Of a stretch of 64,000 nt of DNA, positions 56,173 through 64,000 are shown one piece after another; the first letter of the stretch is position 1; each line of letters starts with the position of its first letter. The stretch comes from an uncultured Flavobacteriaceae bacterium. Lineage in GTDB: Bacteria; Bacteroidota; Bacteroidia; Flavobacteriales; Flavobacteriaceae. The position numbers and the translations under genes are program-made. The stretch lies in NCBI GenBank assembly GCA_947494205.1, contig CANLUH010000010.1, positions 62,001 to 126,000 on the forward strand. The letters are read 5' to 3'. The notes under the pieces were generated by a model. The model ran no database searches, had not been told where the DNA came from, and saw only the letters and a program-made list of their open reading frames with translations.

Positions 56173-56469
56173 CTACGTATACTGCTGTAAAAGACTTATT
56201 AAAGTGTTAGCATCTTGCTCTCCACTGTGTCTCCATTGCATTTCACCATTTTTATAAATAATAAGTGTTGGCAATCCTTTTACACGTAGAGCCTCAGAAA
56301 GCTCTCTGTTTTTTTCAACATCAATCTTAATCACTTTAGCTTTATCTCCCATTGCTGCAGCAACATCTCGAAGTACTGGATGCATTGCTGTAGATTGCTC
56401 ATTCCAATCTGTAAAAAAGTCTAACAGAACAGGAATGTTTACATCTATTAATTCTCCAAATTTTGACAT
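56173..56469 (-). CDS. Thioredoxin-fold protein without active-site cysteines
   Basis: 98 residues, one thioredoxin domain (VLLDFFTDWNEQSTAMHPVL, AKVIKIDVEKNRELSEAL, VKGLPTLIIYKNGEMQWRHS). The cis-Pro motif GLPT is kept, but the active-site WCxxC is WNEQS, and no cysteine occurs anywhere. So it cannot do thiol-disulfide exchange; a binding or chaperone-like role is more likely. The ORF is intact with a -7 box candidate (TAGATTTG, 56501-56508) before its start, and it is convergent with the deacetylase gene, 4 bases away. Confidence 0.9.
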   Translation of the reverse strand: MSKFGELIDVNIPVLLDFFTDWNEQSTAMHPVLRDVAAAMGDKAKVIKIDVEKNRELSEALRVKGLPTLIIYKNGEMQWRHSGEQDANTLISLLQQYT

Positions 56470-56546
56470 TATTTAAAGTATTAGTTTAAGCTTCTTATAC
56501 CAAATCTACAATTTTTTAACAACTTATGGTTTTATATTGCTGATTT

Positions 56547-57788
56547 TTAAGCGGTTTTAGCACCTTTTTTAAGTTCTATTACCGTGATTTCTGGCCAAAT
56601 ACCGACACGACCGGGATAGGCATGAAAACCAAAGCCTCTATTTACGTTTATAAATTGATTAGCTTCTTCATACAAACCAGCCCATTGTTTGTATACATAT
56701 TGTACTGGACTCCATTTAAAAATTCCAGGAATTTCTATACCAAACTGTAAACCGTGAGTATGCCCACTTAGCGTTAAATGATAGTGGTCTTTGTGTGTTT
56801 TTACTTCATGTTCCCAATGTGATGGATCATGACTTAGTAATATTTTAAAGTCATCGCTAGAAATGGCTTGAGATGCTAAATTTAGGTCTCCTGCCTTTTT
56901 AAAACTCTTCCCCCAATTCTCTACACCAACGATAGCTAATCGTTCTCCATCTTTCTCTAAATAATCACTTTCATTTAGTAATAATTTAAAATCTATTTTT
57001 TTATGCACATCTTTTATGGCTTGAAAGTTTGCTTCTTTAGCCTCTTCGCTTGGCCAAGTTACATATTCACCATAATCATGATTTCCTAGCACAGAATATT
57101 TCCCGAATTTAGGGGTTTTAATCCGCTTAAAAGTATCTATCCATGGGTCCATTTCATCTGCTCTAGTATTTACAATATCTCCTGTAAATAGTATAACATC
57201 TGTTTCTTGTTCATTAATTAAGTCGACTGCATATTCAATTTTATCTTTTTCATCAAAACTCCCCGAGTGTATATCACTTATTTGTGTTAGTTTAAAACCA
57301 TCGAAAGCTTCTGGTAAATCTTCAAAATGAATAGTATATTTTAGAACTTTATAGTTATACTTTCCTTTATAAATACCATATAACAGAGAGGCAAAAGGTA
57401 TTGCAGCAATCCCTAAAGCTATTTTACTTATAAACGTACGTCTACTCGGTAAATATTTATCTGGCCTGCTTAACAAATTGCTATCAGTTACATAATTATA
57501 ACCTGCTATAAAAATGCGTATAATATCTTCAGCAAACATTATAAAAAACAAAGCTATTTTAGGCACTAACATTAGTAATAAGAACCCTGAAGCTCTTAAA
57601 GAACTAGAGTTAGGCCCAACACTTCTATCGTAATTTAAAATGATATAAATTAAATATCCATAAACGCAAACAGAAACTAAAACATACAACCATAGTGTCC
57701 AAGATGTTTTAGATATTGTTTTAAAAGCCTGAAATGCATAAACATCTATAATTAGTAAAACAATAATTGGTATTAGTAACCTTAACAT
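56547..57788 (-). CDS. Membrane-anchored metallophosphoesterase (YkuE-like)
   Basis: 413 residues. Four membrane segments in the first 150 (LLIPIIVLLIIDVYAFQAF, LWLYVLVSVCVYGYLIYII, FLLLMLVPKIALFFIMFA, IALGIAAIPFASLLYGIY). Then a calcineurin-like phosphoesterase domain with all metal motifs: LTQISDIHSG, ILFTGDIVNTRADE, SVLGNHDYGEY, LLSHDPSHW and LTLSGHTHGLQFG. YkuE-like enzymes act on phospholipid headgroups or UDP-sugar lipids, but the substrate here is not known. It lies 44 bases after the beta-mannosidase stop and is probably the tail of that transcript or separate. Confidence 0.93.
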   Translation of the reverse strand: MLRLLIPIIVLLIIDVYAFQAFKTISKTSWTLWLYVLVSVCVYGYLIYIILNYDRSVGPNSSSLRASGFLLLMLVPKIALFFIMFAEDIIRIFIAGYNYVTDSNLLSRPDKYLPSRRTFISKIALGIAAIPFASLLYGIYKGKYNYKVLKYTIHFEDLPEAFDGFKLTQISDIHSGSFDEKDKIEYAVDLINEQETDVILFTGDIVNTRADEMDPWIDTFKRIKTPKFGKYSVLGNHDYGEYVTWPSEEAKEANFQAIKDVHKKIDFKLLLNESDYLEKDGERLAIVGVENWGKSFKKAGDLNLASQAISSDDFKILLSHDPSHWEHEVKTHKDHYHLTLSGHTHGLQFGIEIPGIFKWSPVQYVYKQWAGLYEEANQFINVNRGFGFHAYPGRVGIWPEITVIELKKGAKTA

Positions 57789-57832
57789 ATATCTCTAAAT
57801 TTTTAACAAAATTAACGATTAATGTGTGTGAG

Positions 57833-60304
57833 TTATCTTATTAAATTGTTAAAGGTTTTTAGCTTTAAGCCTTTTAATTCTAGTGCTTCTGTTTTAAACT
57901 GAATAGTTTTAGTCGTATTTGGTAACAAATCGAAAAAATTATCAGAAAAATGGCCTTTATCCTTAGCGTAAAGAAACACATCTTTTTGAAGGGTTTTACT
58001 AGACAATTCAATAGTAAAGCCTGTTTCTGTTTTTGTTATCGTTTGTTTAATATCTCCTTTGTTAAGTTCTAGCTCTTTATATTTACCCAAATAGAACAAC
58101 GATTCTTCATCGTTAAATGTTGCTACTACCACTACTCCATTTTTATTTAATTCCAATGTATTTAAATCTAATGTAGACTTAATAGCACTACTATCTGGGT
58201 CTACTATTATTGATTTAGAAACCTCATGTAAAACGGTGCCTTCAAAATCCATTATTTTAAGTTTTAAATCACCTTTATAGGCTTCTAAATCATCATTAAC
58301 AATGTATGTATTTAAGGTATCGTTAATCACTCTAGAAGATATTAAAACATCCTTAAATGCTTTCTTGGTTTTGTAATGCATTGCTTTCCAATTACCTAAA
58401 AAATCGATACTAGACCAAGATATTACTGGCCAACAATCGTTAAGTTGCCAATATAGCGTACCCATGTTATATGGCTTGGCGCGTCGTTGCGCTTCAAAAC
58501 CTAGCGTCATACCATTGGCTTGCATTAATTGACTCATATACACATAATCTTCATCATTATCTGGAACAGGATAATCACGTTCCATGTAGTTTTTAATTAT
58601 TGAATAACCTCTTGGATGTTTCTGGTGCGTATCGAACGCCTTAGAAGATACCGATGTACTTTCACTTCCATTAATATATTGTATAGCTTCATAACTAGGA
58701 AATGCCTGAAATCCAAATTCACTCATAAAACGTGGTACTGCATCTAGTAAATGTTCAAAAGGATATTCGTCATGCCAAATCCACCAATCGTGTGCATCGC
58801 CTTCTGTTTTATATAACGGATTACCTCTGCCATATCTCGGTGAGCTTTCCCAATAATCAATTTCTTTATGGTATTCGTTTACCACTTTAGGCAATAGAGT
58901 ATCAAACAACTGTAAATAATTACCCCATATTTCGTTTTTCTCAGCTTCACTTCTACCGGTTTGCCAACCCCAACGATGCCAAGCTTCATTATTTTCGTTA
59001 TTTCCACACCATAAAGCAATAGAACTATGGTTTCTTAAACGTTTAACATTATCTATTGCTTCTTGTTTTACGTTTTCTAAATACCCTTCATCTCCTGGAT
59101 ACATAGCACAGGCAAACATAAAATCTTGCCAAACCATAATTCCTTTTTCGTCGCACAGATCATAAAACAAGTTTTCTTCATAAATACCACCTCCCCATAC
59201 GCGAAGCATATTCATGTTAGCATCTACAGCATCACCTAAAAGACGCTCATAATCTTCTATTTTCACTTCATTTTGGAAACTATGTTGCGGTATATAATTA
59301 GCACCTTTTGCATAAACCGGCACATCATTTACTTTAAAATAGAAGGTTTCTCCAATACTATCTTTTTCGGTAACTAATGCTACTGTTCTTAATCCCTTTT
59401 TAAGGGTTTGCGAATCTAAAGTTCTATTACCTTCTTTTACTATTGTTTTAATAGTATATAAATGAGGATTTCCTATATTATGCGGCCACCATTTTTTAGG
59501 ATTTTTAATAGTAAATGGAATAGAGAATTTATCTTCCACTTTAATTAGTTCTATTTCCTTATTTAAAACATCGTTTACATAAATCTCTACAGTTATAGGA
59601 TCTTCAACTATAGATTTCACTTCAAACTCTGCTTCTATTTCTGCAATAGTATCGTTTAATACTTTTTGATTATAATAAATGTCTTTTATTTTAAAATCAT
59701 TCCAAGACCGTAAGTAAATAGGTCTAGACACCCCACTAGAAGTTAAAACAGGTCCCCAATCCCAACCGTAATGAAATTGCGGTTTTCTTGTAAAAATACG
59801 ATCACCCGCTGGTAACTCGTATGGCAACTTTTCTTTCTCTATGGTTTCAGCTTTGGTTGTACTTTCAAATACAATACGTAATTCGTTTTCGGTTTTTAAC
59901 AATGGTTTTACATCTACAGTAAATTCTCGAAACGCGTTATTCGTTTTTAAAATAGTTTTACCATTTAAAAAAACTGTCGCATAGGTATCTAAACCTTTAA
60001 AATCTAATTCTAAATGTTTTTTTAACAAGGTTTCTTCATCGACTTTAAAATTGGTTTTATACTCCCAATCTTCTGCAGATATCCATTGTAAGTCTAATTC
60101 GTTATTCGCCACAAATGGGTCTTTAATTGTTCCATTTCTAAACAAATCGGAATGCACTTCGCCAGGAACCTCAGCCCCTTTCCAAATAGTATCTTTTACA
60201 TTTTTAAAAGTCCAATCGCTACTTAAAGCCATGGCTTTTGGAGAATCGTCTGTTTTACAACCTAGCACTACAAATGCAACTAGTATTAAAATTAATCTAT
60301 TCAT
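57833..60304 (-). CDS. Beta-mannosidase, glycoside hydrolase family 2, lipoprotein
   Basis: 823 residues with a lipoprotein signal (LILILVAFVVLGC, lipid Cys near 16). GH2 order: jelly-roll sugar-binding domain (LELDFKGLDTYATVFLNGK), Ig-like domain, and TIM barrel. The acid/base Glu is in WCGNNENNEAW near residue 435, and the nucleophile Glu in MSEFGFQAFPS near 530. NMLRVWGGGIYEENLFYDLCDEKGIMVWQDFMFACAMYP (split here for length; key residues RVWGGG and MVWQDF) is the beta-mannosidase hallmark. It hydrolyses beta-1,4-mannose, such as the core mannose of N-glycans. The gene overlaps the PNGase gene by 8 bases. Confidence 0.93.
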   Translation of the reverse strand: MNRLILILVAFVVLGCKTDDSPKAMALSSDWTFKNVKDTIWKGAEVPGEVHSDLFRNGTIKDPFVANNELDLQWISAEDWEYKTNFKVDEETLLKKHLELDFKGLDTYATVFLNGKTILKTNNAFREFTVDVKPLLKTENELRIVFESTTKAETIEKEKLPYELPAGDRIFTRKPQFHYGWDWGPVLTSSGVSRPIYLRSWNDFKIKDIYYNQKVLNDTIAEIEAEFEVKSIVEDPITVEIYVNDVLNKEIELIKVEDKFSIPFTIKNPKKWWPHNIGNPHLYTIKTIVKEGNRTLDSQTLKKGLRTVALVTEKDSIGETFYFKVNDVPVYAKGANYIPQHSFQNEVKIEDYERLLGDAVDANMNMLRVWGGGIYEENLFYDLCDEKGIMVWQDFMFACAMYPGDEGYLENVKQEAIDNVKRLRNHSSIALWCGNNENNEAWHRWGWQTGRSEAEKNEIWGNYLQLFDTLLPKVVNEYHKEIDYWESSPRYGRGNPLYKTEGDAHDWWIWHDEYPFEHLLDAVPRFMSEFGFQAFPSYEAIQYINGSESTSVSSKAFDTHQKHPRGYSIIKNYMERDYPVPDNDEDYVYMSQLMQANGMTLGFEAQRRAKPYNMGTLYWQLNDCWPVISWSSIDFLGNWKAMHYKTKKAFKDVLISSRVINDTLNTYIVNDDLEAYKGDLKLKIMDFEGTVLHEVSKSIIVDPDSSAIKSTLDLNTLELNKNGVVVVATFNDEESLFYLGKYKELELNKGDIKQTITKTETGFTIELSSKTLQKDVFLYAKDKGHFSDNFFDLLPNTTKTIQFKTEALELKGLKLKTFNNLIR

Positions 60305-61508
60305 TATCGTAAATTATATAAGCGGAAACCATCCAATAATTATGTTCATTCTCTTTAGATTCTTGTGCTTCTGGTATCGAGAATTTAAACGTATGAGAAC
60401 TCTTTTCTAAATCCTTTAAAGCTATAATTTCAGGAGTAACATCACTTCCTGGGCACCAATTAGACCGTGAAAGATCGGACGATGCAATACGATCATTAGA
60501 CTTTTCATCCTTCATAAAATCTTTAGCCAACCAAGTTCCAGAGGTAGGGTTAAAACGTCTAAAACTCGCACAATCGTCTCGCCATGGTACAAACTGTTTA
60601 ATGACTTTTCCGTTTAAAGTGACTATATTTTCCTTTTTAACAAACTCATCACCTTCCGAATGCCCACCATGACCTGTTGTTATATAATACAGTTTTGCAT
60701 TTTTGTAATGATGTTTTGCAGGAATTTCAACCGTAATATCTCCTTTTGAAAATCCATCGTAATTTAGCTGATTCCCATCATACTTTACTGTATTTATTAT
60801 AGGTACAACTGTTTGTATTTTTTTAATATGATTTGAAATATCACTTTCTTTAAAATCTAAATTCACTGAAAGGTTGTAGCCTTCTTTTGTCCATGTATCT
60901 ATATAAACTCCTATATAAACTTCATCCTCTAAAAGTGGTAACAACTGTGTAACATCTTGAGACCAATTTACTTTTTTCTCCCAATGTGGAATATAAGGTG
61001 GTTTTCTATCATTTGCCCGTTCGCTTTCGCTAAAGTGCCCTATTCCAAAAGGCGTCATAAAACGTAATAATTCTACGTTAGGTAAATAAGTAGATGTTTT
61101 AAATTGTGCTGGCATTACCCCAGGATATTTATCCTTTAATTGCTCTTCTAAAAACGCTTCATCTCTAAAAGATAATAGGTTTAAATCTGCTGTAGACGGT
61201 ATTACAAACAATGACCCCGATTTATCCCATGGATCTCCGTTAGAGGTAAGTGTTAGGTTTACTGTTACACTAGGTTGTAAATTATAATTTGGGAGTTTTA
61301 CTTTTTTTAACAATACACGCCCTGCATCTAATCTTAAAACACCTGTTTCTTCTGGTATTAAAGTATCTTTTTTAAGCGCCATATCGAAATATAAATTTGT
61401 ATTATCGAAAACTGACACCGTCTTATCGCCTATACTTACTACTTGTGCTTTGGGCTTGGCACAACTTGTAAAAATAACAATTAGTATTGCTAATATTTTA
61501 AACTTCAT
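60297..61508 (-). CDS. PNGase F-like peptide-N-glycosidase, lipoprotein
   Basis: 403 residues. Lipoprotein signal (ILAILIVIFTSC). N-terminal PNGase-type domain (VLLKKVKLPNYNLQPS, VELLRFMTPFGIGHFSES) and C-terminal domain with the family block YYITTGHGGHSEGDEF, PWRDDCASFRRFNPTSGTW and DLSRSNWCPGSDVTPE. PNGase F hydrolyses the amide bond between the first GlcNAc and Asn, releasing intact N-glycans. Cys residues in FVPWRDDCASF and SNWCPG are consistent with the disulfide-stabilised fold. Shares a TAATG junction with cutC upstream and overlaps the beta-mannosidase by 8 bases, so the three are one operon. Confidence 0.92.
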   Translation of the reverse strand: MKFKILAILIVIFTSCAKPKAQVVSIGDKTVSVFDNTNLYFDMALKKDTLIPEETGVLRLDAGRVLLKKVKLPNYNLQPSVTVNLTLTSNGDPWDKSGSLFVIPSTADLNLLSFRDEAFLEEQLKDKYPGVMPAQFKTSTYLPNVELLRFMTPFGIGHFSESERANDRKPPYIPHWEKKVNWSQDVTQLLPLLEDEVYIGVYIDTWTKEGYNLSVNLDFKESDISNHIKKIQTVVPIINTVKYDGNQLNYDGFSKGDITVEIPAKHHYKNAKLYYITTGHGGHSEGDEFVKKENIVTLNGKVIKQFVPWRDDCASFRRFNPTSGTWLAKDFMKDEKSNDRIASSDLSRSNWCPGSDVTPEIIALKDLEKSSHTFKFSIPEAQESKENEHNYWMVSAYIIYDNE

Positions 61509-62233
61509 TAGTCCTTTATAGTATTTAATATGTCTTTAATTTTAGTTATATCGGAAACAACACTAACCCTTTCATCAAAAAATTGAGCACTATTCATAGC
61601 CACTTCGGGCTGCTTATTTACTTGAGATATACGCGTTGCTGAAGCATGAGCTTCCACAAATCCTTTAGCTTTAAATTGTTTTATATTCCCTGAGTTAATG
61701 CCGCCCCCAGGCAAAATAACAATCTTCCCCTCTACTTGCGTTTTTAAATTGGATAGCAAACTCAAACCTAGTTCGGCAGATGATGCTTGCCCAGAAGTTA
61801 ACACTCTATCTGCTCCAATTGTAATTAATTGTTTTATAGCTTCGGAAGGGTTCGGCGTCCAATCGAAAGCACGATGAAATGTAAATGGCAGAGGCTTTGC
61901 TAATGCTATTAGTTCTTCTGTACGTTTAACATCTATGGTATTATCTTCATTTAAAACACCTGAAACAATACCCGAGCAACCTAGTTCTCTACACAATTGA
62001 ATATTATGTTTCATGGTTTCAAATTCAGAATCGGAATACGTAAAATTCCCACTTCTAGGACGTATTAAAACAAAAACAGGAATAGATAACGCTCGCACTG
62101 TTTGTTTAATTAAACCATAATTTGGTGTAATACCTCCAATGGCTAACTCACTACACAACTCTATACGTTGTGCACCAGCATTTTGTGCATTAATTGCAGA
62201 TTGGTAATTACTAGCACAAATTTCTAAAATCAT
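61508..62233 (-). CDS. cutC: CutC-family TIM-barrel protein
   Basis: 241 residues, full-length CutC. Family marks: LEICASNYQSAINAQNAGAQ, RIELCSELAIGGITPNYGLI, VFVLIRPRSGNFTYSD, FTFHRAFDW, RVLTSGQASSAELG and ILPGGGINSGNIKQ. The name comes from a proposed role in copper homeostasis in E. coli, but structures show a TIM barrel and copper binding is doubtful for many members. Here it is inside an N-glycan degradation operon (PNGase start overlaps its stop as TAATG). This suggests a metabolic, perhaps sugar-related, function. Confidence 0.93.
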   Translation of the reverse strand: MILEICASNYQSAINAQNAGAQRIELCSELAIGGITPNYGLIKQTVRALSIPVFVLIRPRSGNFTYSDSEFETMKHNIQLCRELGCSGIVSGVLNEDNTIDVKRTEELIALAKPLPFTFHRAFDWTPNPSEAIKQLITIGADRVLTSGQASSAELGLSLLSNLKTQVEGKIVILPGGGINSGNIKQFKAKGFVEAHASATRISQVNKQPEVAMNSAQFFDERVSVVSDITKIKDILNTIKD

Positions 62234-62332
62234 TTATTATTGAGGGATTATAAAATATAAGACTCCTAAATTAAGAAGTATATATTAGATTATACTAATA
62301 CAATTTTGTCTTTTAGAGCTTATTTCTTGTTA

Positions 62333-64000
62333 TTATTTAACAATAATTTCATCGATAAATGTCCAAGCTTTGTTTCCTGCACCTTGTAATCCTTCTGGAA
62401 TGGTTCCGTAACTAGGTACTTTTATTTTTATTTTTTGTACTCTTTTAGGCTCTCTAAGATCCAATTGCATTTTTTTAATTAAACCTTCTGATCGGTAATC
62501 AATATAATAAACCATATAAAACTCATCATCAAAATACAACAGGACATTTTTTGGCGTATACAACCATTGTCCGTTTGCATTATAAAAACGGGTTTCAATA
62601 GAATTAATATCCATAGTCTCTCCTAAGTCGATAATTATTTCTAAATCATCTCCCCAAAAGCCTAACCATTCTTTATCTCCAAAACGGTTATCGCTACCAT
62701 TTATGCCATTTATCATTCCTTTCTTACCACTACCACTATATGCTTTATGTGGCTCAACATTTATTAAAATATCTTTACCTACAGCTTTATGGTAATTTAA
62801 TTTCTGTTCAAAAACACGTCCTAATTGTTTTTCAGTATTAAAAACTGCCGCTTTTAATAACATATCTCCATTAATTATAATAGGTGTTTCATATACTTTA
62901 GATGTTATAGATGGTTCACTCCCATCTAATGTATAACGAATGGTTTTATCTTTAGTTAACGTATTTAATTGGTAACTCAATTTGTTTTTCTCGGATAACA
63001 ACTCCCCTTCTACTTCATATAAATGATTAGCATAATTAATATCTAAAACATCCAATCGTTTATTAAACACTTCTACTCTAGAAATGAAATCTGCATAGTT
63101 TTTATTTTCTGGACTAGACCACACCACTTCACTCATCGCCATAATGCGAGGAAACACCATATATTCTACTTGGTCTTCTGTAGGCATATATTCTGTCCAA
63201 ACATTACCTTGAGCACCTAATACGTATTGTTGTTCGTCTTTAGTTAACGCTTTTGGTATAGGATTAAAACCATAAACTTTTTCTAGAGGTAGAAACCCTC
63301 CAATAGCTACTGGCTCGTCTTCATTAGTAGACTGATAATAATCAAAATAGCTATGAGACGTTGGTGTATTAATAACGGTATGTTTAGCTTTAGCAGCTTC
63401 TACTGCGCCTTTTGTTCCACGCCAAGACATTACTGTAGCGTTTGGTGCTAAACCACCTTCTAAAATTTCATCCCAACCAATAATTTGTCTGCCTTTACTG
63501 TTTAGATAGCGTTCCATTCTAGAGATAAAATAACTTTGCAATTCATGCTCGTCTTTTAAGCCTTCAGCTTTCATACGTTCCTGACAATGGTTACACGTTT
63601 TCCATCTTGTCTTTGGTGCTTCATCTCCTCCTATATGAATGTATTGACTAGGAAACAGCTCTAAAACTTCATCTAAAACGTCTTCTAAAAAGGTAAACGT
63701 CTCTTCTTTTGTACAATAAATCTCTTCAAATACACCCCATTTAGTTGCTACCTCAACTTGTCCTCCTGTACAACCTAACTCTGGATAGGCAGAAACAGCT
63801 GCTTGAGAATGACCAGGCATTTCAATCTCTGGTATAATTGTTATTTTACGATTATTAGCATATTTAACTAATTCTTTTATTTGTTCTTGTGTATAATAAC
63901 CACCGTACTTTTTACCATCAAATTGGTGTGGTTCATCATTATAATGTCCAATAAGAGTTTCTTTTCGATAAGCAGCAATATCATTAAGCTTAGGGTATTT
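62333..64000 (-). CDS. Beta-N-acetylhexosaminidase, GH20 (N-terminus beyond right edge)
   Basis: 555 codons visible, and the frame is open to base 64000, so the start and probably a signal peptide are outside. GH20 catalytic barrel: YPKLNDIAAYRKETLIGHY, YTQEQIKELVKYANN, IIPEIEMPGHSQAAVSAYPE, catalytic Asp-Glu in YIHIGGDEAPKTRW, then IIGWDEILEGGLAPNATVMSW and LGAQGNVWTEYM. The C-terminal part has a chitobiase-type C-terminal domain (TIRYTLDGSEPS) and a beta-sandwich F5/8-type binding domain (ETRFYNANGQWLYTPKNVLLY). It releases terminal beta-GlcNAc/GalNAc. First visible gene of the N-glycan cluster, 99 bases before cutC. Confidence 0.94.
   Translation of the reverse strand, partial: KYPKLNDIAAYRKETLIGHYNDEPHQFDGKKYGGYYTQEQIKELVKYANNRKITIIPEIEMPGHSQAAVSAYPELGCTGGQVEVATKWGVFEEIYCTKEETFTFLEDVLDEVLELFPSQYIHIGGDEAPKTRWKTCNHCQERMKAEGLKDEHELQSYFISRMERYLNSKGRQIIGWDEILEGGLAPNATVMSWRGTKGAVEAAKAKHTVINTPTSHSYFDYYQSTNEDEPVAIGGFLPLEKVYGFNPIPKALTKDEQQYVLGAQGNVWTEYMPTEDQVEYMVFPRIMAMSEVVWSSPENKNYADFISRVEVFNKRLDVLDINYANHLYEVEGELLSEKNKLSYQLNTLTKDKTIRYTLDGSEPSITSKVYETPIIINGDMLLKAAVFNTEKQLGRVFEQKLNYHKAVGKDILINVEPHKAYSGSGKKGMINGINGSDNRFGDKEWLGFWGDDLEIIIDLGETMDINSIETRFYNANGQWLYTPKNVLLYFDDEFYMVYYIDYRSEGLIKKMQLDLREPKRVQKIKIKVPSYGTIPEGLQGAGNKAWTFIDEIIVK

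Noticed and set aside
62234-62332. Possible terminator between the GH20 gene and cutC
   Set aside because: Only an AT-only imperfect palindrome is present; no stable stem, so read-through is more likely.

Overview
The window is AT-rich bacterial DNA from a gliding, aerobic member of the Flavobacteriaceae (phylum Bacteroidota). Evidence for this: the giant type IX secretion (T9SS) translocon gene sprA, a PorP/SprF + OmpA + giant adhesin cluster whose last protein ends in a T9SS type B sorting domain, a complete alternative complex III (act) operon joined to an aa3-type oxidase, Bacteroidota promoters of the form TTTG-N19-TAnnTTTG, and many lipoproteins. The genus cannot be fixed from the sequence alone. 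Almost all genes lie on the minus strand.

Layout. 1-826: first 275 codons of a secreted RHS/YD-type protein that runs off the left edge. 1.1-3.6 kb: two TonB paralogues, a VanZ-like protein and gcvH. 3.7-14.1 kb: sprA, ruvA and the malic enzyme/phosphotransacetylase fusion maeB. 14.2-17.6 kb: an orphan lipoprotein and a TPR histidine kinase/LytTR regulator pair. 17.8-20.4 kb: a decayed small peptide gene with a Gly-Gly leader, and a DUF5686 outer-membrane gene broken by one in-frame stop. 20.4-24 kb: a 66-residue membrane protein, queG, a cytochrome P450 and ruvB. 24.1-33.3 kb: the gliding/T9SS surface operon (adhesin, porP/sprF, ompA). 33.5-45.4 kb: the respiratory operon actABCDEF-coxBA. 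45.5-50.7 kb: a SPOR protein and rimP-nusA-infB, the latter preceded by an attenuator-like hairpin. 50.9-56.5 kb: a universal stress protein, tRNA-Gln, a DUF2723 membrane protein, a polysaccharide deacetylase and a cysteine-free thioredoxin-fold protein. 56.5-64 kb: a metallophosphoesterase, then beta-mannosidase, PNGase F-like amidase, CutC and a GH20 hexosaminidase cut by the right edge.

How the genes work together. SprA exports T9SS cargo such as the 2089-residue adhesin; PorP/SprF and the OmpA protein probably anchor it at the surface. The Act complex oxidises menaquinol and passes electrons through c haems to the cox oxidase encoded directly after it. The right-hand cluster looks like a locus for dismantling N-glycans: amidase release from asparagine, GlcNAc removal and core mannose removal.

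Most unusual points: the 528-bp (176-residue) tandem repeats in the adhesin; the terminator-like hairpin 15 nt before rimP; the cysteine-free thioredoxin; CutC coupled to the PNGase gene; the helix-hairpin-helix tail on ActC; the decayed Gly-Gly peptide gene; and the nonsense-interrupted DUF5686 gene. I see no CRISPR array, prophage or insertion sequence.
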